Shown: positions 50,603-59,201, counted from the first letter of the stretch. The stretch is DNA of 64,000 nucleotides from Microbispora rosea (GCF_900156315.1 NZ_FTNI01000025.1:1-64000); one strand, 5' to 3'. Numbers and translations are program-made. Notes: a model not told the origin generated them from the letters alone.

Positions 50603-50974
50603 ATGTCAGAGATAACTGAGCAGGCGGCACGCCGTCTTCTGATCGACTACACCCGCGACATGGCCCTTTCCGACGAAGACCCCGAGCGGATCGTGGACCG
50701 CACCATGACCGCCGACGCGGTCTGGGTAACCGACGGCACAACGCTCACCCGCGACCAACTGGTCGGCCATGCGGCCCCGGCACGCAAGAACGTCACCTCC
50801 ATCGAGATGCGAATCGACGACCTCTTCGTCAGCGGCCACGAGTTCGCCGCACGCTGCCGCCTCATAACGGAGCACCGCAAGCGCGGGCACGTGATGATCG
50901 ACTGGATCCTGATCGGCGACGTCGCCGACGACGGCCGGGTGCGACGCATCCACCAGCTCGGTCGTACCGCCTAG
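50603..50974 (+). CDS. SnoaL/NTF2-like small protein
   Basis: 123 aa alpha+beta fold: 'ARRLLIDYTRDMALSDEDPERIVDRTMTADAVWVTDG' (helices, then the first strand), 'LVGHAAPARKNV' and strand repeats ending 'RVRRIHQLGRT'. This is the NTF2-like pattern of SnoaL-type cyclases or small ligand-binding proteins. ATG 50603 has no Shine-Dalgarno and sits 8 bases after a -10. It is controlled jointly with the divergent TetR gene. Confidence 0.78.
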   Translation: MSEITEQAARRLLIDYTRDMALSDEDPERIVDRTMTADAVWVTDGTTLTRDQLVGHAAPARKNVTSIEMRIDDLFVSGHEFAARCRLITEHRKRGHVMIDWILIGDVADDGRVRRIHQLGRTA

Positions 50975-51088
50975 TACTCCGTCGAGCCAGGAGCGCACGC
51001 CGGCACCTACAACGCCGTCGGCGTCAACCGCTGGACCTCCGGCACGGGCTACGTCGTGGCCGACGCCGTCCGGGTCACCCGGGTCTGA
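50975..51088 (+). pseudogene. Orphan C-terminal fragment of a secreted golvesin/xanthan-lyase-type domain protein
   Basis: Directly after the SnoaL-like stop, in the same frame, 37 codons read through to TGA at 51086-51088 and encode 'GAHAGTYNAVGVNRWTSGTG' then 'YVVADAVRVTRV'. The ending GYVVADAVR is the typical last strand of the golvesin C-terminal-like beta-sandwich of secreted actinobacterial hydrolases. There is no start codon or Shine-Dalgarno, and the rest of such a gene is absent, so this is a deletion remnant. Identification rests on motif recall. Confidence 0.55.
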
Positions 51089-51110
51089 CCCCAGTGCGCG
51101 TCCGTACGGC

Positions 51111-52430
51111 TCACGCGCCGAGGACGTCGCCGGGAACCTCGTCCGGGATCCACGAGCCGTGGAACCCGGACGGCACCCGGCGCGGCAGCCGTACGGACGC
51201 CACCTGGGCCAGGTCCGACGCGTCGAGCACCAGCAGCTCGGCGCCGTGCTCGGTGGTCGCGATCGACAACAGCCAGCCCTCGTCCTCGGCCCTGGCGCCC
51301 GCGGCGGGGACGAACACGGCCTCGCCCGGCGAGCGCTCGCCCGTCTGGTGGGCCCGGCTCGCGCCGTTCGCGGTGTCGTACTTCACGATCGCGCCCTTGC
51401 TCACCGCGTAAATGTAACGGCTGGTCAGGCCGGTGCGCGTCTCGTTGATCGTGGGGAACTCGACGTCCAGGTCGTCGAGCTGCCCGTCGCGCGCGACGCC
51501 CGTGGCGGGGTCGAGCGTCCAGCGGTGCAGGGCCGCGCCGCCGGTGTGGGCGGCCGGGTTGGCCACGCCGCCGATGGTCGGCCAGAAGCCGCAGAACGCC
51601 CCCGGCGAGTAGCGCACCGCGTCGACGACGACGCGCCCGTGCTCGTCCTCGCTCGCGTTGCCCACGTGGAAGACGTAGCAGGGGTCGACATCGAACCACC
51701 GCACCTCGCCGGTGCCGCGGCGCATCACGCCCAGCCGCGCGCCGTACGCGTCGTCCCACCGGTACGGCATGCCGCGGCCCACCAGGCCGAAGTCGAAGAC
51801 GACCGGCAGGTCGAGCCACACCACGTGGTGCTCGGTGATCGCGAAGTCGTGGGCCATGGTGGGACCCGGCACGTCCACCGGCCGGGTCTCCACCAGCTCG
51901 CCGTCGGCCGACAGCCGGTGATAGGTGAGGTAGGGCTCGGCCCAGCCGTACCCGAAGAAGTGCAGCTCCCCGGTGATCGGGTCCTCCTTCGGGTGCGCGG
52001 TCATCGCGGTGGCGAGCCGCCCGCCGAAGTCGCAGGGGCCGACCGTGCCGAGCTCCGGCGTCATCTCGTACGGCAGGCCGTTCTCCACGAGCGCGAGGAT
52101 CTTGTCGGCGTGCCGGATCACGTGGGTGTTGGCGGGCACGGCCGCGAGGTCCACGCCGCGCTCGTGCACGTACGGCGCGCCGGCGAGGCGCTTGGTGCGG
52201 ACCCACCGGTTGCGGTACCACTCGGCCCGCCCGTCGCGCAGCCGGATGCCGTGGATCATGCCGTGGCCGACGAACCAGTGCCCGCCGTCCTCCCCCGGGC
52301 GGGGGTTGGGGCCGTTGCGGAAGTAGCGGCCGGTGAGCTCGGGCGGCAGCGTGCCCTCGACGGGCAGGTCGACGGCGTCGATCTCGTCGGGGACGGGGGC
52401 GAGACGGCCGGTCAGGTAGGAGGCACTCAT
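51111..52430 (-). CDS. Carotenoid cleavage oxygenase family protein
   Basis: 439 aa. Non-heme iron dioxygenase of the RPE65/CCD family: 'GRYFRNGPNPRP' at the N-terminus and four iron-ligand His contexts, 'MTAHPKED', 'TMAHDFAIT', 'YVFHVGNA' and the C-terminal 'GFHGSWIP'. It would cleave carotenoids, stilbenes or related polyenes with O2. ATG 52430 has GGGAA upstream. It forms an operon with the upstream membrane protein (14 bases apart), divergent from PadR. Confidence 0.93.
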   Translation of the reverse strand: MSASYLTGRLAPVPDEIDAVDLPVEGTLPPELTGRYFRNGPNPRPGEDGGHWFVGHGMIHGIRLRDGRAEWYRNRWVRTKRLAGAPYVHERGVDLAAVPANTHVIRHADKILALVENGLPYEMTPELGTVGPCDFGGRLATAMTAHPKEDPITGELHFFGYGWAEPYLTYHRLSADGELVETRPVDVPGPTMAHDFAITEHHVVWLDLPVVFDFGLVGRGMPYRWDDAYGARLGVMRRGTGEVRWFDVDPCYVFHVGNASEDEHGRVVVDAVRYSPGAFCGFWPTIGGVANPAAHTGGAALHRWTLDPATGVARDGQLDDLDVEFPTINETRTGLTSRYIYAVSKGAIVKYDTANGASRAHQTGERSPGEAVFVPAAGARAEDEGWLLSIATTEHGAELLVLDASDLAQVASVRLPRRVPSGFHGSWIPDEVPGDVLGA

Positions 52431-52444
52431 CTCGGTGGTTCCCT

Positions 52445-53002
52445 TCAGGCGGCGTAGCGGGCGCGGACGATCTGGGGGTAGCGGATGGTGAACAGCGCGG
52501 GGAGCGCGAAGCCGCAGACCTTCACCGCGATGATCGCGACGGTGGCGTGCGGGGCGAACGCGAGCAGCAGGGCGAGGCCGACGGCGTTGAGGGTGAAGCC
52601 CACCGCCCACACGGCGGTGATGACGGCGTTGACCCGGTAGAACAGCGGGGTCGCCTGCACCGCGGCCGGGGTCGTCCGGCGGGCGATGCCCAGCGTGAAC
52701 GGCTTGCGGACGGCCAGCGACCCCCAGGCGGTGAGCGCCAGCCAGGCCACCGAGACGGCCGGGCCGTACTCGCCGAAGGGCGCCGGCGTGACCGTGAACG
52801 CGGCGAGCGTCAGACCGGCGAAGAACACCCCCGAGCTGAGCTCGATGACCATCTCGTCCCAGCCGCGCCCCGCCCGGCGGTCGATGGCGAGCAGCACGAG
52901 CGAGACGAGGAGCGCGGCCGCGGCTCCGAACCTGGCCTCGCCGTTCGTGCTGAGAACGGCGAAGGCGATCCACGGGAGGAAGGTGAGGACGTAGCGGAGC
53001 AC
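52445..53002 (-). CDS. Integral membrane protein of unknown function
   Basis: 185 aa with five or six hydrophobic helices from the start ('VLTFLPWIAFAVLS') to 'VCGFALPALFTIRYP'. No conserved catalytic residues are evident. GTG 53002 has AAGGAA at 7 bases. First gene of the unit with the carotenoid oxygenase; it may supply or sense the lipid substrate, but that is inference. Confidence 0.78.
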   Translation of the reverse strand: MLRYVLTFLPWIAFAVLSTNGEARFGAAAALLVSLVLLAIDRRAGRGWDEMVIELSSGVFFAGLTLAAFTVTPAPFGEYGPAVSVAWLALTAWGSLAVRKPFTLGIARRTTPAAVQATPLFYRVNAVITAVWAVGFTLNAVGLALLLAFAPHATVAIIAVKVCGFALPALFTIRYPQIVRARYAA

Positions 53003-53035
53003 CGGGGGGTTCCTTCGATTCGACGTTCCATAAGT

Positions 53036-53072
53036 GACATGTCGAAAGTAGAACCTCCACTAGCGACATGTC
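53036..53072. promoter_or_regulatory. Two GACATGTC boxes, candidate PadR operators
   Basis: The perfect 8-base palindrome GACATGTC occurs at 53036-53043 and 53065-53072, 29 bp centre to centre, between the divergent membrane-protein/oxygenase unit and padR. Both are preceded by AG[TC]. PadR proteins bind such short palindromes, often in pairs. Confidence 0.72.
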
Positions 53073-53096
53073 AACACAGGAATGTAGGATCGGGCC

Positions 53097-53651
53097 ATGA
53101 GCCTTCGTCATGCCATGCTCGGCCTCCTGTCAGCCGGGCCCGCCAGCGGTTACGACCTGCTGAAGACCTTCGAACTGTCGCTGGAGAACGTCTGGCCCGC
53201 GACCCAAAGCCAGCTCTACGCCGAGCTCGGCCGGCTGGCCAAGGAAGGGCTGGTGGAGGTCGCGGCGGAGGGCCCGCGCGGGCGTAAGGAATACGAGATC
53301 ACCGAGGAGGGCCGGGCCGAGCTGCGCCACTGGCTGGTCGAGGTGCCGCCCACCATGAGCCGGCGCAGCGACATGCTGCTGCGGGTCTTCTTCCTCGATC
53401 AGGTCGGCAGCGACGCCGCCCGCGGCTACCTGGAGCGGCTGGCCGACCGGGCCGTCCACGAGCACGACCAGCTCCTCGCCATCCGCGAGTTCGTCATCGG
53501 CCAGGGCGACGACGCGCTGCGGCTGTACGGCGACATCGCGCTTGAGTGGGGCCTGCGCCTGACCGCCGCGCAGCGCGACTGGGCCCAGTGGGCCGCCGGA
53601 CGGGTGGCAGCGCTGGACCAGGAGAAGGCCGGGCAGTCCGCGGCGGAATGA
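53097..53651 (+). CDS. PadR-family regulator
   Basis: 184 aa. N-terminal winged helix 'MLGLLSAGPASGYDLLKTFELSLENVWPATQSQLYAELGRLAKEGLVEV' (split by motif) with the wing 'GRKEYEITEEGRAELRHWL' and a long C-terminal helical dimerisation domain (PadR 'AphA-like' C-term). ATG 53097 is 6 bases after TAGGAT (53085-53090), so it may be leaderless. It most likely represses itself and the divergent carotenoid-oxygenase unit. Confidence 0.93.
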   Translation: MSLRHAMLGLLSAGPASGYDLLKTFELSLENVWPATQSQLYAELGRLAKEGLVEVAAEGPRGRKEYEITEEGRAELRHWLVEVPPTMSRRSDMLLRVFFLDQVGSDAARGYLERLADRAVHEHDQLLAIREFVIGQGDDALRLYGDIALEWGLRLTAAQRDWAQWAAGRVAALDQEKAGQSAAE

Positions 53652-53685
53652 CGACTTCCGACGCGGTCGTACGCGTGTCCCGGCG

Positions 53686-55053
53686 TCAGTGCGTGGCCAT
53701 GTCCACGAAGCGGCTGTAGTGGCCCTGGAAGGCCACGGTGACCGTGGCCGTGGGGCCGTTTCGGTGCTTGGCCACGATCAGGTCCGCCTCGCCCGCGCGC
53801 GGCGACTCCCGCTCGTACGCGTCCTCCCGGTGCAGCAGGATGACCATGTCGGCGTCCTGCTCGATGGAGCCCGATTCACGCAGGTCTGACACTTGTGGGC
53901 GTTTATCCGTACGCTGCTCGGGACCACGGTTGAGCTGGGAGATCGCGATGACCGGCACCTCCAGCTCCTTGGCCAGCAGCTTCAGGGCACGGGACAGCTC
54001 CGAGACCTCCTGCTGGCGGCTCTCGGTCTTCTTGGGCGAGCTCATCAGCTGGAGATAGTCGACGATCACGAAGCGCAGGTCGTGGCGCTGCTTCAGGCGG
54101 CGGCACTTCGCCCGGATCTCCATCATCGACATGTTCGGGGAGTCGTCGATGAACAGCGGCGCCTCGGCGACCTCGCCCATCCGGCGGGCCATCCGCGTCC
54201 AGTCGTCGTCGCTCATCATGCCCGAGCGCATCGTGTGCAGCGCCACCCGCGCCTCGGCGGACAGCAGACGCATGGTGATCTCGTTGCGCGACATCTCCAG
54301 CGAGAAGACGACCGTGGTCATCCCATGCTTGATCGCCGCAGATCGGGCGAAATCCAGACCCAATGTGCTTTTTCCGATTGCGGGACGGGCGGCGACGACG
54401 ATCATCTGGCCGGGGTGGAGGCCGTTGGTCAGGGCGTCGAGATCCTGGAAGCCGGTCGGGACGCCGACCATCTGGCCGCCACGGCTGCCGATGGCCTCGA
54501 TCTCGTCCAGCGCCGACGGCATGATCTCCGCGAGCGGGAGGTAGTCCTCGGACGTGCGGCGCTCGGTGACCTTGTAGATCTCGGCCTGCGCGCGGTCGAC
54601 CAGGTCGTCGACCTCCTCGCCCTGGCCGCCGTACCCGTAGGAGACGATGCGGGTGCCGGCCTCGATGAGGCGGCGCAGGACGGCCTGCTCCCGGACGATC
54701 TTGGCGTAGTAGCCGGCGTTCGCCGCGGTGGGCACGATCACGGTCAGCGTGTGCAGGTAGGCGCCGCCGCCGACCCGGGCGACCTCGCCGCGCTTCTGCA
54801 ACTCGTCGAAGACGGTCACCGAGTCGGCGGGCTCGCCCCGGCCGTACAGGTCGGTGATCACCTCGAAGACGATCTGGTGGGCCGGCCGGTAGAAGTCGTC
54901 GGCGCGCAGCACCTCGATGACGTCGGCGATGGCGTCCTTGGACAGCAGCATGCCGCCCAGCACCGACTGCTCGGCCTCGATGTTGTGCGGTGGCGTCCGC
55001 TCGAACGTCGAATCGGAGCCTCCCGGTCCCCCCGGGAAGTCGAGCACGCTCAC
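53686..55053 (-). CDS. dnaB: Replicative DNA helicase DnaB
   Basis: 455 aa. N-terminal domain 'PPHNIEAEQSVLGGMLL', RecA-like domain with Walker A 'ARPAIGKSTL' (K228), 'VVFSLEMS', 'FVIVDYLQLM', 'VIAISQLNRGPEQR' and 'LRESGSIEQDADMVILLHR'. Length fits a form without intein. I chose GTG 55053 (GGGGG at 7 bases) over GTG 55059 and longer frames. DnaA-box-like sequences lie 86-162 bases upstream. Confidence 0.97.
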   Translation of the reverse strand: MSVLDFPGGPGGSDSTFERTPPHNIEAEQSVLGGMLLSKDAIADVIEVLRADDFYRPAHQIVFEVITDLYGRGEPADSVTVFDELQKRGEVARVGGGAYLHTLTVIVPTAANAGYYAKIVREQAVLRRLIEAGTRIVSYGYGGQGEEVDDLVDRAQAEIYKVTERRTSEDYLPLAEIMPSALDEIEAIGSRGGQMVGVPTGFQDLDALTNGLHPGQMIVVAARPAIGKSTLGLDFARSAAIKHGMTTVVFSLEMSRNEITMRLLSAEARVALHTMRSGMMSDDDWTRMARRMGEVAEAPLFIDDSPNMSMMEIRAKCRRLKQRHDLRFVIVDYLQLMSSPKKTESRQQEVSELSRALKLLAKELEVPVIAISQLNRGPEQRTDKRPQVSDLRESGSIEQDADMVILLHREDAYERESPRAGEADLIVAKHRNGPTATVTVAFQGHYSRFVDMATH

Positions 55054-55138
55054 CCTCACACCCCCTGCCCAGCGGTCACAGCATCCCCAGCCCGGTCCGC
55101 AAGTCTCCCCAACCTCAGGGCCGGGCGGCAACTTGACC

Positions 55139-55215
55139 AGTGGACAACCCTGTGGACAACATGTGCAGTCCGCTCCCCGGACATGTGAAAACCCTGGGGA
55201 CGACCCTGTGGACAG
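55139..55215. promoter_or_regulatory. Cluster of DnaA-box-like sequences upstream of dnaB
   Basis: TGTGGACAA at 55151-55159 is the exact complement of the actinobacterial DnaA box TTGTCCACA. AGTGGACAA (55139-55147) and TGTGGACAG (55207-55215) each differ by one base. All three have the same orientation. They lie in the 291-base gap between dnaB and the MATE gene, which otherwise shows nothing I can name. Confidence 0.6.
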
Positions 55216-55344
55216 CGATGTGACCACGTCGGCGAAGGGCGCTCCCACCTGGGATTTCGATATCCACGGCCTGTGGAGGAAAGAAAGTCACCGGAGATTT
55301 CCGATACCGATCGAGCATGGCCCAGTAAGCCGCAAAATAGTCTT

Positions 55345-56673
55345 ATGCCACTTACCACCGAGACGGGACACGGCCGTGCCCACGACAGGGAGATCCTCAG
55401 GCTCGCGATCCCGGCATTCGGGGCACTGGTGGCCGAGCCGCTCTTCCTGCTCACCGACTCCGTCATCGTCGGCCACCTCCCCGATCCTGCACTCGGCGCT
55501 CTCGGCGTGGCCAGCGCGGCCCTGTCGGCCCTCGTCGGGCTGTGCGTGTTCCTCGCGTACGCCACCACGGCCGCGGTCGCGCGGAGGCGGGGGGCGGGGG
55601 ACGTCAGGCAGGCGATGCGCCAGGGGATGGACGGCCTGTGGCTGGCCGCGATCATCGGACTGGCCGTCAGTGTGGCGTGCTGGCCTCTTGCTCCGTTTAT
55701 CGTACACCTGTTCGGAGCGACGGGCCAGCTCGCCGCGCAGGCGGTCACCTATCTGCGCATCAGCCTCCTGGGCACCCCCGGCATGCTGCTGGTCCTCGCC
55801 GGCACCGGCGTCCTGCGCGGGCTGCAGGACACCCGCACGCCGCTGGCCGTGTCCGTCGCGTCGTTCGGGCTCAACGGGCTGCTGAACATCTGGTTCGTGC
55901 TCGGCCTCGGCTGGGGGATCGCCGGATCGGCCTGGGGCACGGTCGTCGCGCAGTCCCTGGCCGCCGCGACCTACCTCGCGCTGGTCGTGCGGACCGCCCG
56001 CGCGCACGGCGCCTCGCTGCTGCCCGACCTCGCCGGAGTGCGGGCCGCGGGCGCCGCCGGGTTCGCCCTGGTCGTCCGTACGGCATGCCTGCAGGCCGTG
56101 CTGCTCGTCGCCACCTCGCTCGCCACCCGGATGGGCGACGACCAGATCGGCGCGCACACGATCGCCGCCCGGATCTGGACGTTCCTCGCCTTCGCCCTCG
56201 ACGCCATCGCAATCGCCGGGCAGGCCATCACGGGCCGCGCACTGGGCGCGGGCGACGCCGCGGGCGCCCGGGCGGCCACCAGGCGCATGGTGATGTGGGG
56301 CATCGGATGCGGCGTCGTGTTCTGTGCGGCCGTCCTGCTGGCGCGCCCGCTGGTCCCGGCCCTGTTCGACGCGCACGCCGAGGCGGCCGCCGAGCTGCTC
56401 GCCGTGCTGTGGCCGGTCGCGCTCCTGCAGCCGATCGCGGGCGTCGTGTTCGTGCTCGACGGGGTGCTCATCGGGGCCGGCGACCAGCGCTACCTCGCCT
56501 GGGCGGGGCTGTGGACGACGCTGGCCTACCTGCCGTTCGCCGCCGTGGCGGGCACCCTGGTCGCTCTGTGGCTCGCGCTCGGCGTCTGGATGGCCGCCCG
56601 GCTCGTCACGCTCGCCCTCCGCGCGTACGGCACCGCCTGGATGGTCACGGGCGCCTCGCGGACGGCCGCCTGA
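55345..56673 (+). CDS. MATE-family multidrug/cation exporter
   Basis: 442 aa, twelve membrane helices. N-terminal 'ILRLAIPAFGALVAEPLFLLTDSVIVGHL' and the mid-protein 'GVLRGLQDTRTPL' are DinF-like MATE hallmarks. It would export cationic drugs by Na+ or H+ antiport. ATG 55345 has no clear Shine-Dalgarno. It ends one base from the stop of the convergent amino-acid ABC ATPase gene. Confidence 0.93.
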   Translation: MPLTTETGHGRAHDREILRLAIPAFGALVAEPLFLLTDSVIVGHLPDPALGALGVASAALSALVGLCVFLAYATTAAVARRRGAGDVRQAMRQGMDGLWLAAIIGLAVSVACWPLAPFIVHLFGATGQLAAQAVTYLRISLLGTPGMLLVLAGTGVLRGLQDTRTPLAVSVASFGLNGLLNIWFVLGLGWGIAGSAWGTVVAQSLAAATYLALVVRTARAHGASLLPDLAGVRAAGAAGFALVVRTACLQAVLLVATSLATRMGDDQIGAHTIAARIWTFLAFALDAIAIAGQAITGRALGAGDAAGARAATRRMVMWGIGCGVVFCAAVLLARPLVPALFDAHAEAAAELLAVLWPVALLQPIAGVVFVLDGVLIGAGDQRYLAWAGLWTTLAYLPFAAVAGTLVALWLALGVWMAARLVTLALRAYGTAWMVTGASRTAA

Positions 56674-56674
56674 C

Positions 56675-57418
56675 TCACATGCGGCGGGCCTCCAGCACCC
56701 GCTGGAGGAACGCCCGCGTGCGCGGATGCTCCGGCGCGCTGAAGATCTGCTCGGGCGGGCCGCTCTCCAGCAGCACGCCGCCTTCGAGGAAGCACACGGT
56801 GTCGGCGATGTCGCGGGCGAAGCCCATCTCGTGGGTGGCCAGGATCATCGTCATCCCGGTCTCCTTGAGCTCGCGGATCACGCCGAGCACCTCGGTGACC
56901 AGCGTGGGATCGAGCGCCGAGGTGACCTCGTCGAGCAGCAGCAGCCGAGGGTCGGTCGCGACCGCGCGGATGACCGCGACCCGCTGCTGCTGGCCGCCGG
57001 ACAGGCGGTCGGGATACTCCCCCGCCTTGTCGGCCAGCCCGAACCGGTCGAGCAGCTCCCGCGCCCGCGCCTCAGCCTCCTCCGTCCGCACGCCGTGGAC
57101 CTTGCGCGGCGCGAGCGTGATGTTGTCGAGCACGGTCATGTGCGGGAACAGGTTGTACGCCTGGAACACCATGCCGATGCGGCGGCGCACGTCGTCGGCG
57201 TCGGCCCGCACGTCGGTGATCTCCGCGCCGTCCAGATGGATCGCGCCGTCGTCGATCGTCTCCAGCAGGTTGACGCAGCGCAGCAGCGTCGACTTGCCCG
57301 AGCCGGACGCCCCGATCAGGCAGACCACCTCGTGCGGCGCGACCTCCAGGTCGATCCCGCGCAGCACGCTCAGCCCGTGGTAGTGCTTCCAGACGTCTTC
57401 GATCTTCAGCAGGCTCAT
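56675..57418 (-). CDS. Polar amino-acid ABC transporter ATP-binding protein
   Basis: 247 aa. Walker A 'GASGSGKSTLLRCVNLLE', 'VFQAYNLFPHMTVLDNI', signature 'LSGGQQQRVAVIRA' and Walker B 'LLLLDEVTSALDP' are typical of GlnQ/GluA-type ATPases. Its start overlaps the permease stop (ATGA). It energises uptake of glutamate, glutamine or another polar amino acid. Confidence 0.95.
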   Translation of the reverse strand: MSLLKIEDVWKHYHGLSVLRGIDLEVAPHEVVCLIGASGSGKSTLLRCVNLLETIDDGAIHLDGAEITDVRADADDVRRRIGMVFQAYNLFPHMTVLDNITLAPRKVHGVRTEEAEARARELLDRFGLADKAGEYPDRLSGGQQQRVAVIRAVATDPRLLLLDEVTSALDPTLVTEVLGVIRELKETGMTMILATHEMGFARDIADTVCFLEGGVLLESGPPEQIFSAPEHPRTRAFLQRVLEARRM

Positions 57419-58323
57419 GCCGTGCCGCCTCCCGTACGGCGCCGGGCGGCCCGCGCGGCGAGATGGTCGGTGAACCGCGCCATCGGCACCGTCAGCGCGA
57501 TGAAGAGCAGCGCCGCGACCAGGTAGGGCGTGTAGTTGAAGGAGGATGCGACGTGGATCTGGGCCTGGCGCAGCGCCTCCAGCGGGCCGAGCACGGAGAC
57601 CAGCGCGCTGTCCTTCTGCAGCGAGACGAAGTCGTTGAGCAGCGGCGGAATCACCCGGCGGACGGCCTGCGGCAGCACCACGTGGCGCATGGTCTGACCG
57701 TGGCTCAGGGCCAGCGACCGCGCCGCCGCCCGCTGGCTCGGGTGCACCGACTCGATCCCCGCGCGGAACACCTCCGCGACGTACGCGCCGTAGGACAGCA
57801 CGAGCGCGATGATGCCGAGCGTCACGGGGTCACTCGGCGTGCCCTGCAACTGGAGCGCCGGGATGCCGAACCCCACCAGGTAGATGAGCAGGATCGTCGG
57901 AATGCCGCGGAAGACGTCCGTATAGAGCACGGCCAGGGCGCGCAGCGGGAAGAACACCGGTGAGCGCAGGCCGCGTACGACGGCGACGAGGAGGCCCACC
58001 ACCAGGATGAACACCTCGGCGATGAGGAAAATCTTGATGTTGAGCAGGAAGCCGCGCAGCACGTCGGGCAGCGCGTCGACGAACGCCTGGGGGCTGAAGA
58101 ACAACTCCTGGACCCGGGGCCATCCCGGCGAGGAGGCCACTCCGACGACCAGGGCGACCACCACGACGATCGTGGACGCGGTCGCGATGGAGATGGACCG
58201 CCGCGCCCGGCCGCGCAGCTCCGCCTCCCGGCGGAGCTGCCGCTCGCTCTTCACCCACGCGGGCCCCACCTGCTCCGCGTCTTGCGACGGCGCGGGCGAG
58301 GCGGCGGATTGCCCGTCGGTCAC
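57415..58323 (-). CDS. Polar amino-acid ABC transporter permease
   Basis: 302 aa. A 60-residue basic cytoplasmic N-terminus precedes membrane helices and the HisM/GlnP-type motif 'TDVFRGIPTILLIYLVGFGIP', plus EAA loop 'RAAARSLALSHGQTMRHVVLPQAVR'. GTG 58323 overlaps the stop of the binding-protein gene (GTGA). It should form a homodimeric channel because only one permease gene is present. Confidence 0.93.
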   Translation of the reverse strand: MTDGQSAASPAPSQDAEQVGPAWVKSERQLRREAELRGRARRSISIATASTIVVVVALVVGVASSPGWPRVQELFFSPQAFVDALPDVLRGFLLNIKIFLIAEVFILVVGLLVAVVRGLRSPVFFPLRALAVLYTDVFRGIPTILLIYLVGFGIPALQLQGTPSDPVTLGIIALVLSYGAYVAEVFRAGIESVHPSQRAAARSLALSHGQTMRHVVLPQAVRRVIPPLLNDFVSLQKDSALVSVLGPLEALRQAQIHVASSFNYTPYLVAALLFIALTVPMARFTDHLAARAARRRTGGGTA

Positions 58324-59201
58324 TTCAGCTCCGGAGCGCCCGCGGCGGCGGTCAGCCACTGGCTCTCGATCTGCGCCAGCTCACCGGACGACTTCAGCTC
58401 GCCGAGCGCCTTGTCGACACAGCTCACCAGCGGGCTGCCCTTCTGGAACAGAAGGCCGAACTCCTCGGGCTCCCCGCCGTTCGCGGCGAACTGGCCGACG
58501 ATCTTCGAGCCCTCCACCTGGGCGGCGGTGACGTAGAAGGCGGTCGGCAGGTCGACGACGATGGCGTCGATCTGCTTGTTCTTCAGCGCGTTGACCGCGT
58601 CGACCTGCTGGTTGAACACGCTCGGGTCCTTGGCGGGCTGGATGACCGACCGCACCGCCTCCAGTGCGGTGGTGCCGGCCTGCACGCCGATCTTGGCGTC
58701 CTTGAGCTCGGCGAGGCTCGTGGCGGAGGCGAACTTCGTGCCGTCGAGGGCCACGACGCCCTGCTTGACCGTGTAGTAGCCCTGGCTGAAGTCGACGGCC
58801 TTGGCCCGGCTGGGGGTGATCGAGATCTGGTTGACGTCGAAGTCGAACTGCTTGGGCCCCGGGGCGAACGACGAGTCGAACGGCACGACCGCCCAGGCGA
58901 CCTCGTCCTTGGTGAAGCCCATCTTCCCGGCCACCGCGTAGGCGACCGCGCTCTCGAACCCCTGCCCGCTGGAGGGGTTGTCATCCTTGAACCACGGCTC
59001 GTACGCCGGCTTGTCGGTGCCGATCGTGAGCTTGCCGGGAGTGGTGAGCTTCAGGCTCTCCTTCGCGCACGCGTCGGCGGCGCCGGAACCGGCCGGGCTC
59101 GCGGCCGCGCTCGCGGTGGTGGAGGTGTCGTCCGCCGGAGCGCAGGCGGCGGCCGCCAGCACGAGGGCGCCGGACGCCAGCAGAAGTGAGGGACGGCGCA
59201 T
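58320..59201 (-). CDS. Amino-acid ABC transporter substrate-binding lipoprotein
   Basis: 293 aa. Signal with lipobox 'LAAAAC' (Cys at about 20), then an SBP_bac_3 domain with 'KLTIGTDKPAYEPWF' and 'GFESAVAYAVAGKMGF'. ATG 59201 has GGAGG at 5 bases. A good -10 TAGTAT (59260-59255 on the minus strand) lies about 55 bases upstream. First gene of the three-gene uptake operon. Confidence 0.94.
   Translation of the reverse strand: MRRPSLLLASGALVLAAAACAPADDTSTTASAAASPAGSGAADACAKESLKLTTPGKLTIGTDKPAYEPWFKDDNPSSGQGFESAVAYAVAGKMGFTKDEVAWAVVPFDSSFAPGPKQFDFDVNQISITPSRAKAVDFSQGYYTVKQGVVALDGTKFASATSLAELKDAKIGVQAGTTALEAVRSVIQPAKDPSVFNQQVDAVNALKNKQIDAIVVDLPTAFYVTAAQVEGSKIVGQFAANGGEPEEFGLLFQKGSPLVSCVDKALGELKSSGELAQIESQWLTAAAGAPELK

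Noticed and set aside
55054-55344. Chromosomal origin (oriC)
   Set aside because: Three DnaA-box-like sites are too few, there is no AT-rich unwinding region and dnaA/dnaN are not adjacent. A regulatory cluster is more likely.
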